From the NCBI GenBank assembly GCA_029783825.1, contig JAREIK010002970.1:87540-151539 (forward strand): a stretch of DNA of 64,000 nt, read 5' to 3'. The translations under genes and the position numbers were made by a program. The notes beneath the pieces were generated by a model that saw only the letters and a program-made list of their open reading frames with translations, searched no databases and was not told the DNA's origin. Origin of the DNA: Sapria himalayana (Eukaryota; Streptophyta; Magnoliopsida; Malpighiales; Rafflesiaceae). This document shows positions 52,201 through 62,768 of this stretch, in pieces (positions within the stretch are counted from its first letter, which is position 1; each line of letters starts with the position of its first letter).

Positions 52201-52640
52201 TTTATTTTACATTTAGTGCCCAAGACAACAAGGTAGTGTTGAATGTGGATACTATGTGATGAGATATATAAGAGATATCATTCTTGATCAAGGATGTCTA
52301 ACATCAAAGGTATGTGTTGATTTGTTGTTTCTCAATATATCAGTTATTTTTAGTTTTCCAATTTTATTGATTAAGATAATTCTTTACTTTTCAACAGTTT
52401 AATGGGAATGAATCTTACAACAAAGATGAGTTGAATGAAGTACGATCTGAATGGGTGATATTGTTGACTCAATTAATACTTTCCTCGGTTTGAAAAGTAT
52501 TGGGGACACCTTTTTGTATTGAAGCATGAACAAATTTTGGGATTTACAACACTAACTTTTGATGAGGTTTGTAATTTATATCTCTTTTGAACAAAACTAT
52601 GACTGAAGGTAAATTGTTCGACATAATCATTTGAAGATAT
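49207..52640 (+). CDS. Multi-exon gene of CACTA element 3 with DUF8039-like and Ulp1/C48 cysteine protease domains
   Basis: This is the second gene of the element, and its function in transposition is not known. Likely exons: 49216-49479 (ETEQLDKATTRNRCRGITRK), 49571-49783, 49853-49947, 50033-50145, about 50261-50617, 50862-51088 (CQLAIGTKENVVAAGTMVLE, DUF8039-like), 51190-51440, about 51570-51757, 51845-51948, 52017-52088, 52218-52310 and from 52399. GT and AG boundaries are visible at most joins. The Ulp1 protease (peptidase C48) shows all expected catalytic parts: His in CHWVLVV (codon 51848-51850), Asp in YYLDSM (51899-51901), and Gln and Cys in QGSVECGYYVMRYI (Cys codon 52244-52246). Ulp1 enzymes process SUMO; whether this one does is not known. 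The join between the exon ending at 50617 and DUF8039 is unclear, so the gene may carry a lesion. The C-terminal limit is approximate. Confidence 0.72.
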
Positions 52641-53900
52641 TTTAGTCTTTAACTTACACAATCATTATATTTTTATATTTTTAATATGTTGAATTACGTT
52701 AGTATATTGAATGCATGATTCTTAGGTGATTAAAGGTAAACTTTTTTTTTGGTCAAGTTAGGAGATCTTCCTACTTTAGAATGGTCCATGCACTATTGTG
52801 ATAATAAATGTACTCGTTTTAATGAGATCATAGTTATTACTTCTTACTTTCAATTAAAAATTCAAAACTTTACTAAGTAATTAGAATTTTTATGTTTTCA
52901 TTCTATCTTTTATGTATGTTGTCAACCATAAATTTTTTGTTGTAGATTGACAATGGAATAAATTGTGATTTTGACTTTTGGCTTCACTACTTTACCACAA
53001 CAGTGTAAATTACCTTTTCACCCTTATAAAACACTAATTATTTCAAAGCACAATTTTTTTTTCATGCATCCAATATTTTATTAATGAATCTAAAACTATA
53101 TGTTGATTGGATTACTATATTTGTGTAATCAAATAGAACTTGAAATTAAATTACATAGCATCTCGTCGAGTTTTTTTGATGTGTTGGTAAGATGATGAGT
53201 AATTTAACTTTTCATTTTATGCTATTTAATTGGTTTTTGTAGTATTTTTTCAAGTTGTTTGTCAGATCTTTAAACTAACTACACACCTTTAGGTTTTAAA
53301 TGGATTTTTATTGTTTTATATTTTAAAAAATTTTATCAACTTTTGTGCCATAATTGATAAATCTCCAACTTTATATTTTATCCATTACTACTAAGTTTGT
53401 TTTTGTTGTTGTTAAATTTGTTTAATCGTATATGTCAATTGTTATATAAATTATTTTTATGATATGTTGTTATCATTCCTATTTTTTTTCCAATTCTCTA
53501 TAATATATTTTTTTCTGCAAGTATAAATATTTATTGTTCATCTATTTGTATGCAGGTTACCTTATTTGGAAATTAACTCTCAACTTTGTCAGGCTAGCAG
53601 GAACCAGTTTTATGGAGTTAAGGCACAATTGGGTTGCATATATCAGAAATTTTGAATTGAATTTAAGAAACGAATGTTGAAATTGTGCTATATTTTTTTT
53701 TGATTTGTAAGAAGTCTGAGTTCCCCATAGTACTTGAAATCTATATTCTTTGTATGGATTGTAAAGAATATTGTTCTTATGTGCATGCAGTATTACAATA
53801 ACTTGTGAAAATATATTTACAATAATTATTAAATTTAAATTTATTTAAATTATAATCTTCCTTGATGCTTTTTCTCAGTGTCATAGTATTAAAAAAAATT
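52641..53900. other. AT-rich 3' region of element 3
   Basis: No gene or repeat family is recognised. A possible last exon of the protease gene may lie near 53550-53690. Otherwise this is AT-rich sequence leading to the subterminal hairpin. Confidence 0.4.
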
Positions 53901-53913
53901 TACGATAGCTACA

Positions 53914-54051
53914 ACATATAATAACATTTTTTGCAGTGTCGTTGAATCATACATTGATGCTAAAATAAAGCGTCATTGTTAATAAAAATGACACTTTATT
54001 TTAGCGTCAAGGTATGATTCAATGACACTGCAAAAAAATATCATTATATGT
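53914..54051. repeat. Long subterminal inverted repeat (hairpin) of element 3
   Basis: Positions 53914-53977 are nearly the reverse complement of 53987-54051, giving a stem of about 64 bp with a loop of 9 bases. The arms contain GCAGTGTCGTTGAATCATAC and its counterpart, and GCGTCATT/AATGACAC words that also occur at the left end of the element. Such words are likely binding sites of the element's accessory protein. The hairpin could also template small RNAs. Confidence 0.85.
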
Positions 54052-54158
54052 ATAGACTTTTTATGTCATGCTAGCGGATGACGCTCTCGATAAGCGACAT
54101 TATATATATATATAATGATACTTTTTGGGCATCATTGATTATGGGTTTTGTTGTAGTG

Positions 54159-54161
54159 GTC
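54159..54161. repeat. Target-site duplication of the nested element, right copy (GTC)
   Basis: GTC follows GTTTTGTTGTAGTG and matches 39541-39543. Confidence 0.95.
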
Positions 54162-54403
54162 ATTGTACTTTCTCCTTGATAAATCCAAACAAAATAATTT
54201 GGTACAAAGCCATATTTAGCCAGATGGTATCGAATAATGTTTTCATCACGAAAAGACATATTCTGACACTTGTGGTTATTACATGGACACTTAATTTTAT
54301 TGCTGTCGATCCATCTCAATTCACTACAAGCAAAGTTGAAGAAAGTTTCTAGCCCACTCAAAAAATATTTATTCAAAATTTTATTCATAAACCTTTTATA
54401 CAT
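54159..54403 (-). pseudogene. TNP2 transposase of CACTA element 2, 5' part (transposase-associated domain)
   Basis: The minus strand from 54403 reads MYKRFMNKILNKYFLSGLET, then a zinc-like KIKCPCNNHKC motif and YHLAKYGFVPNYFVWIYQGE, the hallmark of the N-terminal transposase-associated domain of TNP2. The frame runs to the GTC target duplication, where element 3 is inserted. It resumes at 39543 with TVNIDQNESTKSYVC. No stop occurs across the rejoined junction. The true start may lie slightly upstream of 54403. Confidence 0.9.
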
Positions 54404-54779
54404 CCACTGATGATCTGAACTAATTTTTCCTTGTTATATTTACAAAGAATTATGCCCAATCATAATTCTAAATGAAACTTACAATGACAACAAATAATAA
54501 TATTAATTAAATAAAATCACTTACAAATGAATATGCAAAGATAAAATATCGTGATTATCTAGGCAATATGTTTGTAGAATCTACATAAAGAAATAGAGAA
54601 TTAATTAGCATGCTAAAGGTGAAAGGATATCATGCTATTGCTAGATGAAGGGAGCATGTCTCTTCCAGTGCACCAATCAAAGCCACACAAAAAGGTAAGA
54701 ATAAGGAGAACACAAGAACTAAGTGAAATGATGATCAGTATATCCACTTATATACTGCAATATATGTACATATAATAAT
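54404..54779. other. Upstream region of the outer TNP2
   Basis: This non-coding, AT-rich sequence immediately 5' (on the minus strand) of the outer transposase is where its promoter would be expected. I do not see a convincing core promoter. A balanced-composition patch lies at about 54630-54730. Confidence 0.4.
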
Positions 54780-56145
54780 GCAGCATTATATGTGCATGTA
54801 TACTGAGTATATATGTACTTAGTATATATGTACATATAATATTGTAGTATATTTGTACATATATTATAGTAATTTATGTAACTAGTGAAATGCTAGTATA
54901 TATGTACATATATACTATAGTATTAACTATTTATCAAAACATAACTTTATTAATTTATTTATTTTGATTTGATTGACTAGCTTAAATTGCATACAGATAT
55001 GGTACGACATTGTTCCCCATACGAAAATTTTATAAGGGAAGGGATTTTTTACTAGACATTACATGCCGCGACTAGGACAACTTTGTCGTAGCAGAAAGAT
55101 GGTGACTGGAGGAGCTGGGGGACAGAAAGCAACGTTAATTTAATGGATAGATTATATTTTATGCGCTATATGTATGTATATGTATTGAACTTTTATCCTG
55201 TACAATCTTTTTGCAAATTTTTTGTGCCATGTGTTTCCAAGTTTGATGTAATTTCAAATAAACAAAGATGATTTTTTTAGCCCTAGTTAAGGTGTTTGTT
55301 CATTTTTTTATTCTTATTATAGAATATATAGTTGTTTGATGTTCATGCTCCATAATAGGTGTTTACGCTTTACTTTAATGTAAATACTAGTACATTTATA
55401 CCTATATATATATATATATGTACATATATACTAGTATATATCTACATATACATATATACTGGTATATATGTACAAGTATTTATGAGTATATGTGTATATG
55501 TAAATATACACTATAGTATATGTACATATTTATATGTATATATAGATGCTTAGTATATGTACATTTATACACTAAAGTATATGTACATATATACACTAAA
55601 GTATATGTACATATATACACTAAAGTATATGTACATATACACTGCAGTGTATATGTACATACATACCAGTGTATACATATACACAACAGTATATATGTAC
55701 ATATATATAGAGTATATATGTACACCGTATATATGTACATATATACTGAGTATATATGTGCATAGTATATATGTACATATAATACTATAGTTTATATTTA
55801 CATATATTGCAGTAATATATAACTAGTAAAATGTTAGTATATATGTACATATACATTGTAGTATATATGTACATCTATATTGCAGTATTATATATTTATC
55901 AAAAGATATATTTATTTATTTATTTATTTTGATTTGATTGGCTGGTTTAAATTTCATACAGATATGATGTCGCATTGTTCCCCATACGAAGCTTTTATAA
56001 GTAAAGAGATTTTTTACTAGATATGATACACCATGACTCAGACATCTTTGTTGCAGTAGAAATATGGTGATCGGAGGAGCTGAGGGAGAGAAAGCAACGT
56101 CAATGCACAGATAGATTATATTTTATGCACTGTCGGTAGATAAAT
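54780..56145 (+). repeat. Tandem duplication of about 965 bp in the right part of element 2
   Basis: About 54780-55180 repeats at about 55745-56145 with a constant offset of 965 bp. Shared anchors in order include a TAGTGAAATG/TAGTAAAATG word, TTTGATTTGATTG, CATACAGATATG, TGTTCCCCATACGAA (TGTTCC at 55011 and 55976) and GAAAGCAACGT (55125 and 56090). Both copies begin in TGTACA-rich minisatellite. The same region exists once, degraded, in element 1 before its right end. Confidence 0.8.
55380..55880. repeat. 24-bp palindromic TGTACA minisatellite
   Basis: Between about 55553 and 55650 a 24-bp unit, GTATATGTACATATATACAC-TAAA, repeats three to four times almost perfectly. Degenerate relatives extend on both sides. 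Every unit centres on the TGTACA palindrome, as in the 28-bp array of element 1. Short ORFs on both strands here are artefacts of the repeat. Confidence 0.85.
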
Positions 56146-56339
56146 TGATGAATATGATGTAATAAAATTTTGTTATGTTTTTGTTGAATTATGTAAAATA
56201 TTGAATCATAATAATTTTTTAAATGATTTTATTTTTTATTAATTATAAATTATAATTTATAGTTTATGTTTTAATTCAATTTGATATAAAAATATTAAAT
56301 TAATTAATTAAATAATTTGAAAAAAAAAATAAAATTCTG

Positions 56340-56782
56340 AAAATAGTTTTGGAATGAAGATAGTTAGGGAATTCTCCCTTGCAAATTTAGCTAGGAATTT
56401 TTCCCTTACTATTTTAGATAGAGAAATTATTATTTTAGCTTGGGATTTTTCCATTGCTAAATTTATTTTGCTAGGGACTATTTTCCTTACTGATTTTTAG
56501 TGACGAGCACTTTATATTGGAAAAGCTTCCATTGTTATATCCGGTAAGCGATGGTAACTCTATCTTATTAATTTAGCTAGGGAAATTATTATTTTAGCTA
56601 GGAATATTTCTGTCTCTAAAATTTTTTAGCAACGGACTCTTTCCCTCGCTAATTTTTAGCGATGAGCACTTTAGATTGGGAAAGCTTCCATCGTTAATCC
56701 ATCGTTATATCCCATTTAGCGATAGAAAATCTCCATTTAACTAAGGAATTATCCCTAGCTATTTGGATTTTTTCTTGTTGTG
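56340..56782. promoter_or_regulatory. Right (5') terminal and subterminal region of CACTA element 2
   Basis: Many copies of TTTAGCTAGGGAA/TTTTTCCCTTGCTA words and the phrases TTTAGCGATGAGCACTTTAG and TCCATCGTTAATCCATCG lead to GATTTTTTCTTGTTGTG. An internal partial duplication of about 200 bp is present: GAGCACTTTA...GGAAAAGCTTCCAT near 56503 recurs near 56664. It is homologous to the right end of element 1. Confidence 0.75.
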
Positions 56783-59254
56783 CAAGAAAGGGATGCAAAA
56801 AAGAAAAGATTTGCAAGTGTAAAGGAGTAAGCTTCTAACTTTTCAATGAAGATCAAAGATCAAAATTTTAACTATGATTCAACTCAATCTTAGAATATAA
56901 AAATAAATAAGACAGAAAAAATAAATGGAATGAAGATCCAATTCCAAGAACTTTTGGTAAATCAATTAATGAAGAATTCAGACATGAACAATAACAGATA
57001 TGGACTAGAAAACATATCATACAAAGTATTAAACTAGAAAACTAAGATGTGAAGAAGCCTGCAATTATAGATTCCTAGCATTACAAATATGTGTTGATTA
57101 GTGATATGAATAATTACAAACATCAACATTAACATATTTTGTGGAAAACTGCAATCAAAATATAATTTGCTAAAGAAAACTAACTAAGCTAATAAGAATG
57201 AGAATTAAACAAAACTAGTTGACTACAGCACTTTTAATAATCCAGTCACATCCTACATTAAGTTTACTAACAATATAAAGATTAGAAATGAATGAATATA
57301 ATCTAGTAAAACTAAAGCATTATATTATAGAGGCACATGACTGAATACAAAGAGTAAAGCCAAAGAAATGCATAAATAATTATTTAATTAAAGTAGCAGC
57401 CTAATGACACACAATCTTATGAACTAATGACCTGCCAAAAAAATAGCAGTGTAATAGAAAGTTATCCTAATATTTAAGTAATTTGCTTAAAGATTATTTA
57501 CATACACATCAATTCAAACTTAAAGGATAAGAATGATGGAAACTTATTAATTTAGCAAAAATTATAGATATAACCATCACTTATATACTTTTCCAATTAG
57601 ATATTTATTTTAGAAATTAATTTTTTGTATTGAAATGCCTAATTTCATTTTCTATGATGGTTGTTAGCTCACATAATATGAAATTTCCAATCTAATCTTT
57701 TATTAGCAGTCTAATCACATAAAAGAATTATTTTATCAAAGAAAAGATTAAAGAAAATCTACATTTTGGCAAGTGCAGCTCAAGAGGGCTATTTTTCATA
57801 ATGCCCAAATAGTCAATGAGCAAATAAACCAAATGGGCACATCAATTTTTTTAAAATATTATAAAACAGGTTAATTAATTTCATCAAACAATAACATGAC
57901 TATAATTGAAAAAAATTATAAAATCATTTAATATACTCATATTATAATGTTACACCAAAACAAAACATTGTAGATATATAAACGACAAAAAATACAATCA
58001 TACACATAAATTCAAACAAAAAACTATAAATACATATTTGTGTGTGTGTGTGTGTGTCATATATCAAAAGTATCATCAAATGCACAAAAATATTTATTAA
58101 CATATGCTAAAACTAAAATAGCTGAAAAGAAAAAAGAAAATAAAAGGAAAACATACGCTAAATCAAGAGTATCATATATCAAGAGTTTCATATTATGCAT
58201 TAATGATAATTTTTGATTTTTGTTTATCATTATTTTTGTATTACTAATTGTTGAATTTAACAAAAATTATACGACTAGAATAACATTAAAAATAAAATAT
58301 CACACCAATATTAAAGATATTTCTTCATTTGGAGATTATGATCCAATTAACTATTTTAATTAAAAAACTTTTCTTTGATATATTGATTCTCTGTAATAAT
58401 CTCAGAATCAACATTAGATCATAGTCAAATATTTGAAAGTCATTATTAAATGATGTGTTTCATCTTGTTTGAATTTTTTTTTCATTTAGGTCTACACTAT
58501 TATTTTTGATAATTTCTAATTTTTTGTATGCGTGACAAAAAAATTGGTAAGTTATTTGTGTACAGAATCATATTAGTGCACATGTTTCATTGTAAACAAT
58601 AAATAATGTGCATGTAAAGAAAACATAGATTGAACTATATAAGCAACTTAACACGCACCACATGTCTATTACTTTGGATATATATACTATATGCACAATT
58701 TTTTAAAACAAAAGGGTGTACTCTATTACTAATCAAATTATCTATCATATTACTCATGTGAACATTATATTATGATGGGATAATTACTTTTTATAAATGT
58801 ATACGCGAAATAGGTCACCATGCATGGCCAGTGTACTTTGAGAATGATTGGTATCTAAGAAAACACATTGAGAAAAGTATGTACAATGTTTGTTCCCCTG
58901 CTTACAATAATGTATAGTCTAACATGGGTTCTTAGTCTTCTACACCCCCCATTTCTCCACAAGTGTGATTTAATTCTACATGTCAATATTAGATAGATAT
59001 AATAAATACTTAGTGTAGTGAATTTTTTTCAATAGTACTATTAAACAAAAATTAATATTGGGCCAATTAAAATTAATGAAAGCATCTACAATCATAAAAG
59101 AATAGAATAACTATGGAATTTATTGGGTACCTAATTAAAGACCAGAAAATATGATTTATTAAGAAAAAAAAACTAAATAGAATTAATTCATAAACATCCA
59201 CCAACAAAAATTACAACCTCAACAAACTGTCAACATTAGCAATGACAGCAAAAT
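56783..59254. other. AT-rich sequence of unknown origin
   Basis: No gene, transposon end or known repeat is recognised. A (TG)n microsatellite lies at about 58039-58057. A minus-strand ORF of 68 codons at 58263-58057 has no recognisable features. Short phrases resemble decayed leader or intron sequence, but nothing supports a gene. Confidence 0.5.
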
Positions 59255-59930
59255 TAAAGGTTATGGTTTAGTTTTACCTTCTTCTTTGAAAAAAATTTTA
59301 GAGTTCACACTATAACCATAGAAACCTATCTAGTATATAAATTTCCACAGGTTCTTCATATTCATCGTCTCTACATGAAAAAAATTTTTTAAATATAAAA
59401 AACCAAAAATTAAAATATAAGATATAATTTTAATTTAAAAAATTACAGTACATTTCTCTTCCTCCTCATGTTATTATTTTCTTCATCCTCTTTTACTATT
59501 CTTCGAATTTTAGAGCTAGTATACTTTTTGGTTGATTTGAAATCCATAAAACTTAAAAAAAATAATCATTAAAAGAAAAAAAGTTCATGCTACCAATTTA
59601 TCATTTATACACAAGAACTCAACAAAAAAACACCATTTAGCTCACTGCCGATTTTAAATTTGCAAAACTCATTTTGAATTTTATATTAAATTATAATGAT
59701 GATAAACAAAAAAAATACGCAGAGAGAGAGAGAGATGTTCTTTGTTTGATATGGTTCTTTGAAATAATGTTGTAATGACTATGTGTTTTGAGAGATGTTC
59801 TTTGTTTGATACGGTTCTTGGAAATAATGTTGGAATGGTAGTGTGTTCTAATAGTCGAAGGTTTTCAGGAAGTGAACAGACCTAATTACGTAGAGACGGC
59901 GAGTTGGGGGAGAGATGGGTCAGAGATAAA
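59255..59930 (-). other. Possible small gene remnant with GA-rich leader
   Basis: On the minus strand a leader-like segment (59920-59710), more GC-balanced than its surroundings and ending in a CT/GA microsatellite, precedes an ATG at 59547. The frame reads MDFKSTKKYTSSKIRRIVKE and a basic tail, ending at a GT site near 59450. A second exon-like patch near 59375-59320 reads DDEYEEPVEIYILDR. The reading is short and the splice phase does not join cleanly. This may be the 5' end of an unrecognised transposon gene. It is a weak call. Confidence 0.25.
59731..59850. repeat. 60-bp tandem duplication
   Basis: Two 60-bp units beginning AGAGATGTTCTTTGTTTGAT at 59731 and 59791 differ at a handful of positions. 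They follow a (GA)n microsatellite. Confidence 0.9.
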
Positions 59931-62285
59931 AAATATTAGAAAATAAAATTATATATATATATTTAACCATTAATTATATTATTTCATAAATACATAAATT
60001 TATGGTTAATAGTATATGAAATTTTTATAGTTATTTTTTATAATATTATTTATAAATTAATTAAATAAATTTGAGAAATAAAAAAAATTAATTTATGGTT
60101 ATAACAATGGAGAAAATAAATAATAATACGAATAACCATGAACACTATTAATTGGTAATTAAAGTTTCATATTATTTCATTTATTAAAAAATATATTATT
60201 TCATATAACCATTGATAAATTGTTTAAATATATAATCATACAAAATTTATAACATCTCAATTAAACAAAAAATAAATAACCAAGTAAATAATGAATAAGT
60301 AACATATCAATAATATTGAAATAACTAATAATATATCTGACCATAAAAATAAAAATATATAATATTAACATTATCCAAAAAAATAAAATTAAAAATTAAT
60401 TACTTAAAAAAATAACTTAAAAAAATAAGACTGCACATAAATCCAAAAATAAAAAAAAATGCAAAAGCCACCAAATTTCAACTTGTATATTTTTAATAAC
60501 AAATTATTTTAGATAATTTTTTAGTAGCTATTTCAATATTTTTTAAAAATGAGAACAAAATATTAAGCAAATAAGAATTTTCTATACTATGATTATTAGC
60601 TTCTAAATTAATAATCATAAATCTAAGTAAAAAAATGAGTTATGAAAACTATAGTACATAACAAATGAGAAGTATCAACAACAAAATTTAAAAAAATATT
60701 TGTTTACTTCTTTAAAAGTAAACATCACGATAGAGGAGCTCTATAATGACTCCTAAATGACAATGATAAATGAATTATCTCCCTCAATGCCCAATAATAC
60801 TATCGGCTTCAATCATTGATAAAACTACTAATATTCCTCTATGATATATCATTTTTTCAAATCATATATACATTATAGAGATAATCTCTTGTGTATGCAT
60901 AAAAGCATCATATTGCACATCACTATTCTCTTAGTTGCACATTTATATTAATGTATAAACTTTTATATATAATGGCATATGATTATATAAATGTTTAAGT
61001 GAATAGATTTAATGTTGTGTTTATAATATTTTTATAAATATTACATATGCACACACACACACACACACCCACATACATATGTAACACTTTTATAAATATT
61101 ATATAGTTTATATATCACATTTATATAAACATTATAAATATTATATATTTATATAAAAATTTATATGTTATATAAATGTATATAAATATTTATAAACATT
61201 TTATATGTTATATAAATGGATAGTATTATGTAAATGTTGTATAAATTTTTATAAACATCAATACATATGTATAAATATTTATAAATAACTTTATATGTTT
61301 ATATAAACATATCAATGTTTATATATAATGCTATACGTTTATATATATTAAAGTATAAATATTTATATATAATGTCATTAGATTATATAAATATATAAAT
61401 ATTAATATATAATGTTATGTGTTTTTAATATTTATATAAATATTATATTGTTACAAATCGAGCATACTATTTTTCAAAACAATATACCTCTCATGCTATT
61501 GTGTTTTTGAAAATATATTTTTTGTTTTTATTTTTTTATTTTTTTCAAATCATGAAATATACACGAAGAATAAAAGTATTTTTAGAGTTTTCCAGAAAGT
61601 AGAAATCTTTTATTTTGATATATTTTTTAATATTAATATTTACTTATTTAGGTAATTTTTTAAAAAATATTATTTTAATGCACCATAAATAATTTTCTCT
61701 ACATCTAATAACATCTAACAACAAAATCAAAACATTTTCAAACAATATTAAACTAGCAAAAAAAAAGTTTACTAATCAGCATCACAATGAGTAACACATA
61801 TTTTATATTTAATTTAGGATGGTTTTTTTACATGGAAAAAATTAATTTTTTCCTTAATTTTATCAAAATTGAGGAGGTTCTAAAAAAACATGATCAATAT
61901 CAAATTTAATGAATTTGATTTTATCACTATTATACAATAAACATAAACAGAACACTCATGTGTTTTAATTCTTATTTATTTGTTAGCATCGACTTGTAAT
62001 TTATTTTAATTTGGACTACTAATTGGAAGTAAATTTTAATATCTTATAATTTGGACTGTTAATTGGGTGTAAATTTTAATTTCTTATAAATTGACTGTGA
62101 ATTATAAATTATTATATTTTGAAACTTTAAAATAATTTAGAATCTACTATATTTTTTGTAGAGTTTTCAAAAAGCAAATTAAATGATTTGTATAGCATGA
62201 GAAACAAGCTTTAGTATAGCATCATATTGCACAGCACTATTCTCTCAGTTACACATATATTTATTTGAATGTGTGAAAGATTAGC
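59931..62285. other. AT-rich sequence with internal direct repeats
   Basis: Over 80 percent AT by eye. A phrase of about 39 bp, AGCATCATATTGCACANCAC..., occurs at about 60904-60942 and again at about 62218-62256, just before the satellite resumes. Between them lie many ATATAAATATTTATATA-type words, including alternating TTTATATAAACAT units around 61080-61440. A (CA)n run is at about 61049-61068. No gene is supported. Confidence 0.5.
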
Positions 62286-62319
62286 TTATATCTTTATCTA
62301 TCTATCTATCTTTGTATCT

Positions 62320-62716
62320 ATCTTTCTATCAATTTTCTATCTTTCTGTCAATATATCTGTCTATCTACCAGTCTATCAATTTGTTTATAAATCTATCTAT
62401 TAATCTATCTATTATTCTATATTTCAATCTTTTTAAGAATCTATCTATCTATCAATCTATATATCTGTCTATCTATCTGTCTATCTATCTGTCTATCTAT
62501 CTGTCTATCTATCTGTCTATCTATCTGTCTATCTATCTATCTATCTACTTATCTATATATCAATTTATCTATCTATGTTTCTATCAATCTATCAATAAAT
62601 CTTTATATCAATCTATCTGTCTATCTAACTATATCTATATATCTATTTTTATATCTATTTATCTATCTAACTATCTATCTATTGATTTATCTATCATTCT
62701 ATCTCTATATCTATCG

Positions 62717-62768
<52 letters not shown>

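Larger units (their letters stand above)
39544..54158 (+). mobile_element. CACTA element 3 (inner), 14.6 kb, nested in the TNP2 gene of element 2
   Basis: The left terminus is CACCACAACAAAAC and the right terminus, reverse-complemented, is CACTACAACAAAAC, 14 bp with one mismatch, flanked by GTC duplications. The subterminal words (AATGACACT, TTGACGCTTTT, GCGTCATT) differ completely from the TAGCTAGGGAA family of elements 1 and 2, so this is a different CACTA family. It has a plus-strand TNP2 (45557-48924) followed by a multi-exon gene with a C48 protease domain (49207-52640). The 5' half holds retrotransposon remnants. Total length is 14,615 bp. Confidence 0.95.
33690..56782 (-). mobile_element. 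CACTA element 2 (outer), genes on the minus strand, split by a nested CACTA element
   Basis: The left limit is the abrupt switch from satellite to CACTATAAAC at 33690. The right limit is the GTTGTG at 56782 after a TAGCTATTTGGATTTTTTC stretch that matches the right end of element 1. Subterminal TAGCTAGGGAA words occur at both ends. On the minus strand it carries TNP2 (54403 down to about 36100, interrupted by the nested element) and then Transposase_24 (about 35790-34100), the usual CACTA gene order. Without the nested element it is about 8.5 kb. The terminal repeats are poorly matched, and the flanks (TAT on the left, CAA on the right) do not form a target duplication, so the exact ends are uncertain and the element is old or partly truncated. 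Confidence 0.75.

Noticed and set aside
55480..55790. Overlapping ORFs on both strands reading Tyr-Ile-Cys/His repeats
   Set aside because: They are translations of the palindromic TGTACA minisatellite, which is open on both strands by composition.
33690..62286. One single CACTA element from 33690 to the satellite edge at 62286
   Set aside because: The right end of the outer element is clearly placed at 56782 by homology with the right end of element 1, and no CACTA terminus is visible near 62286.
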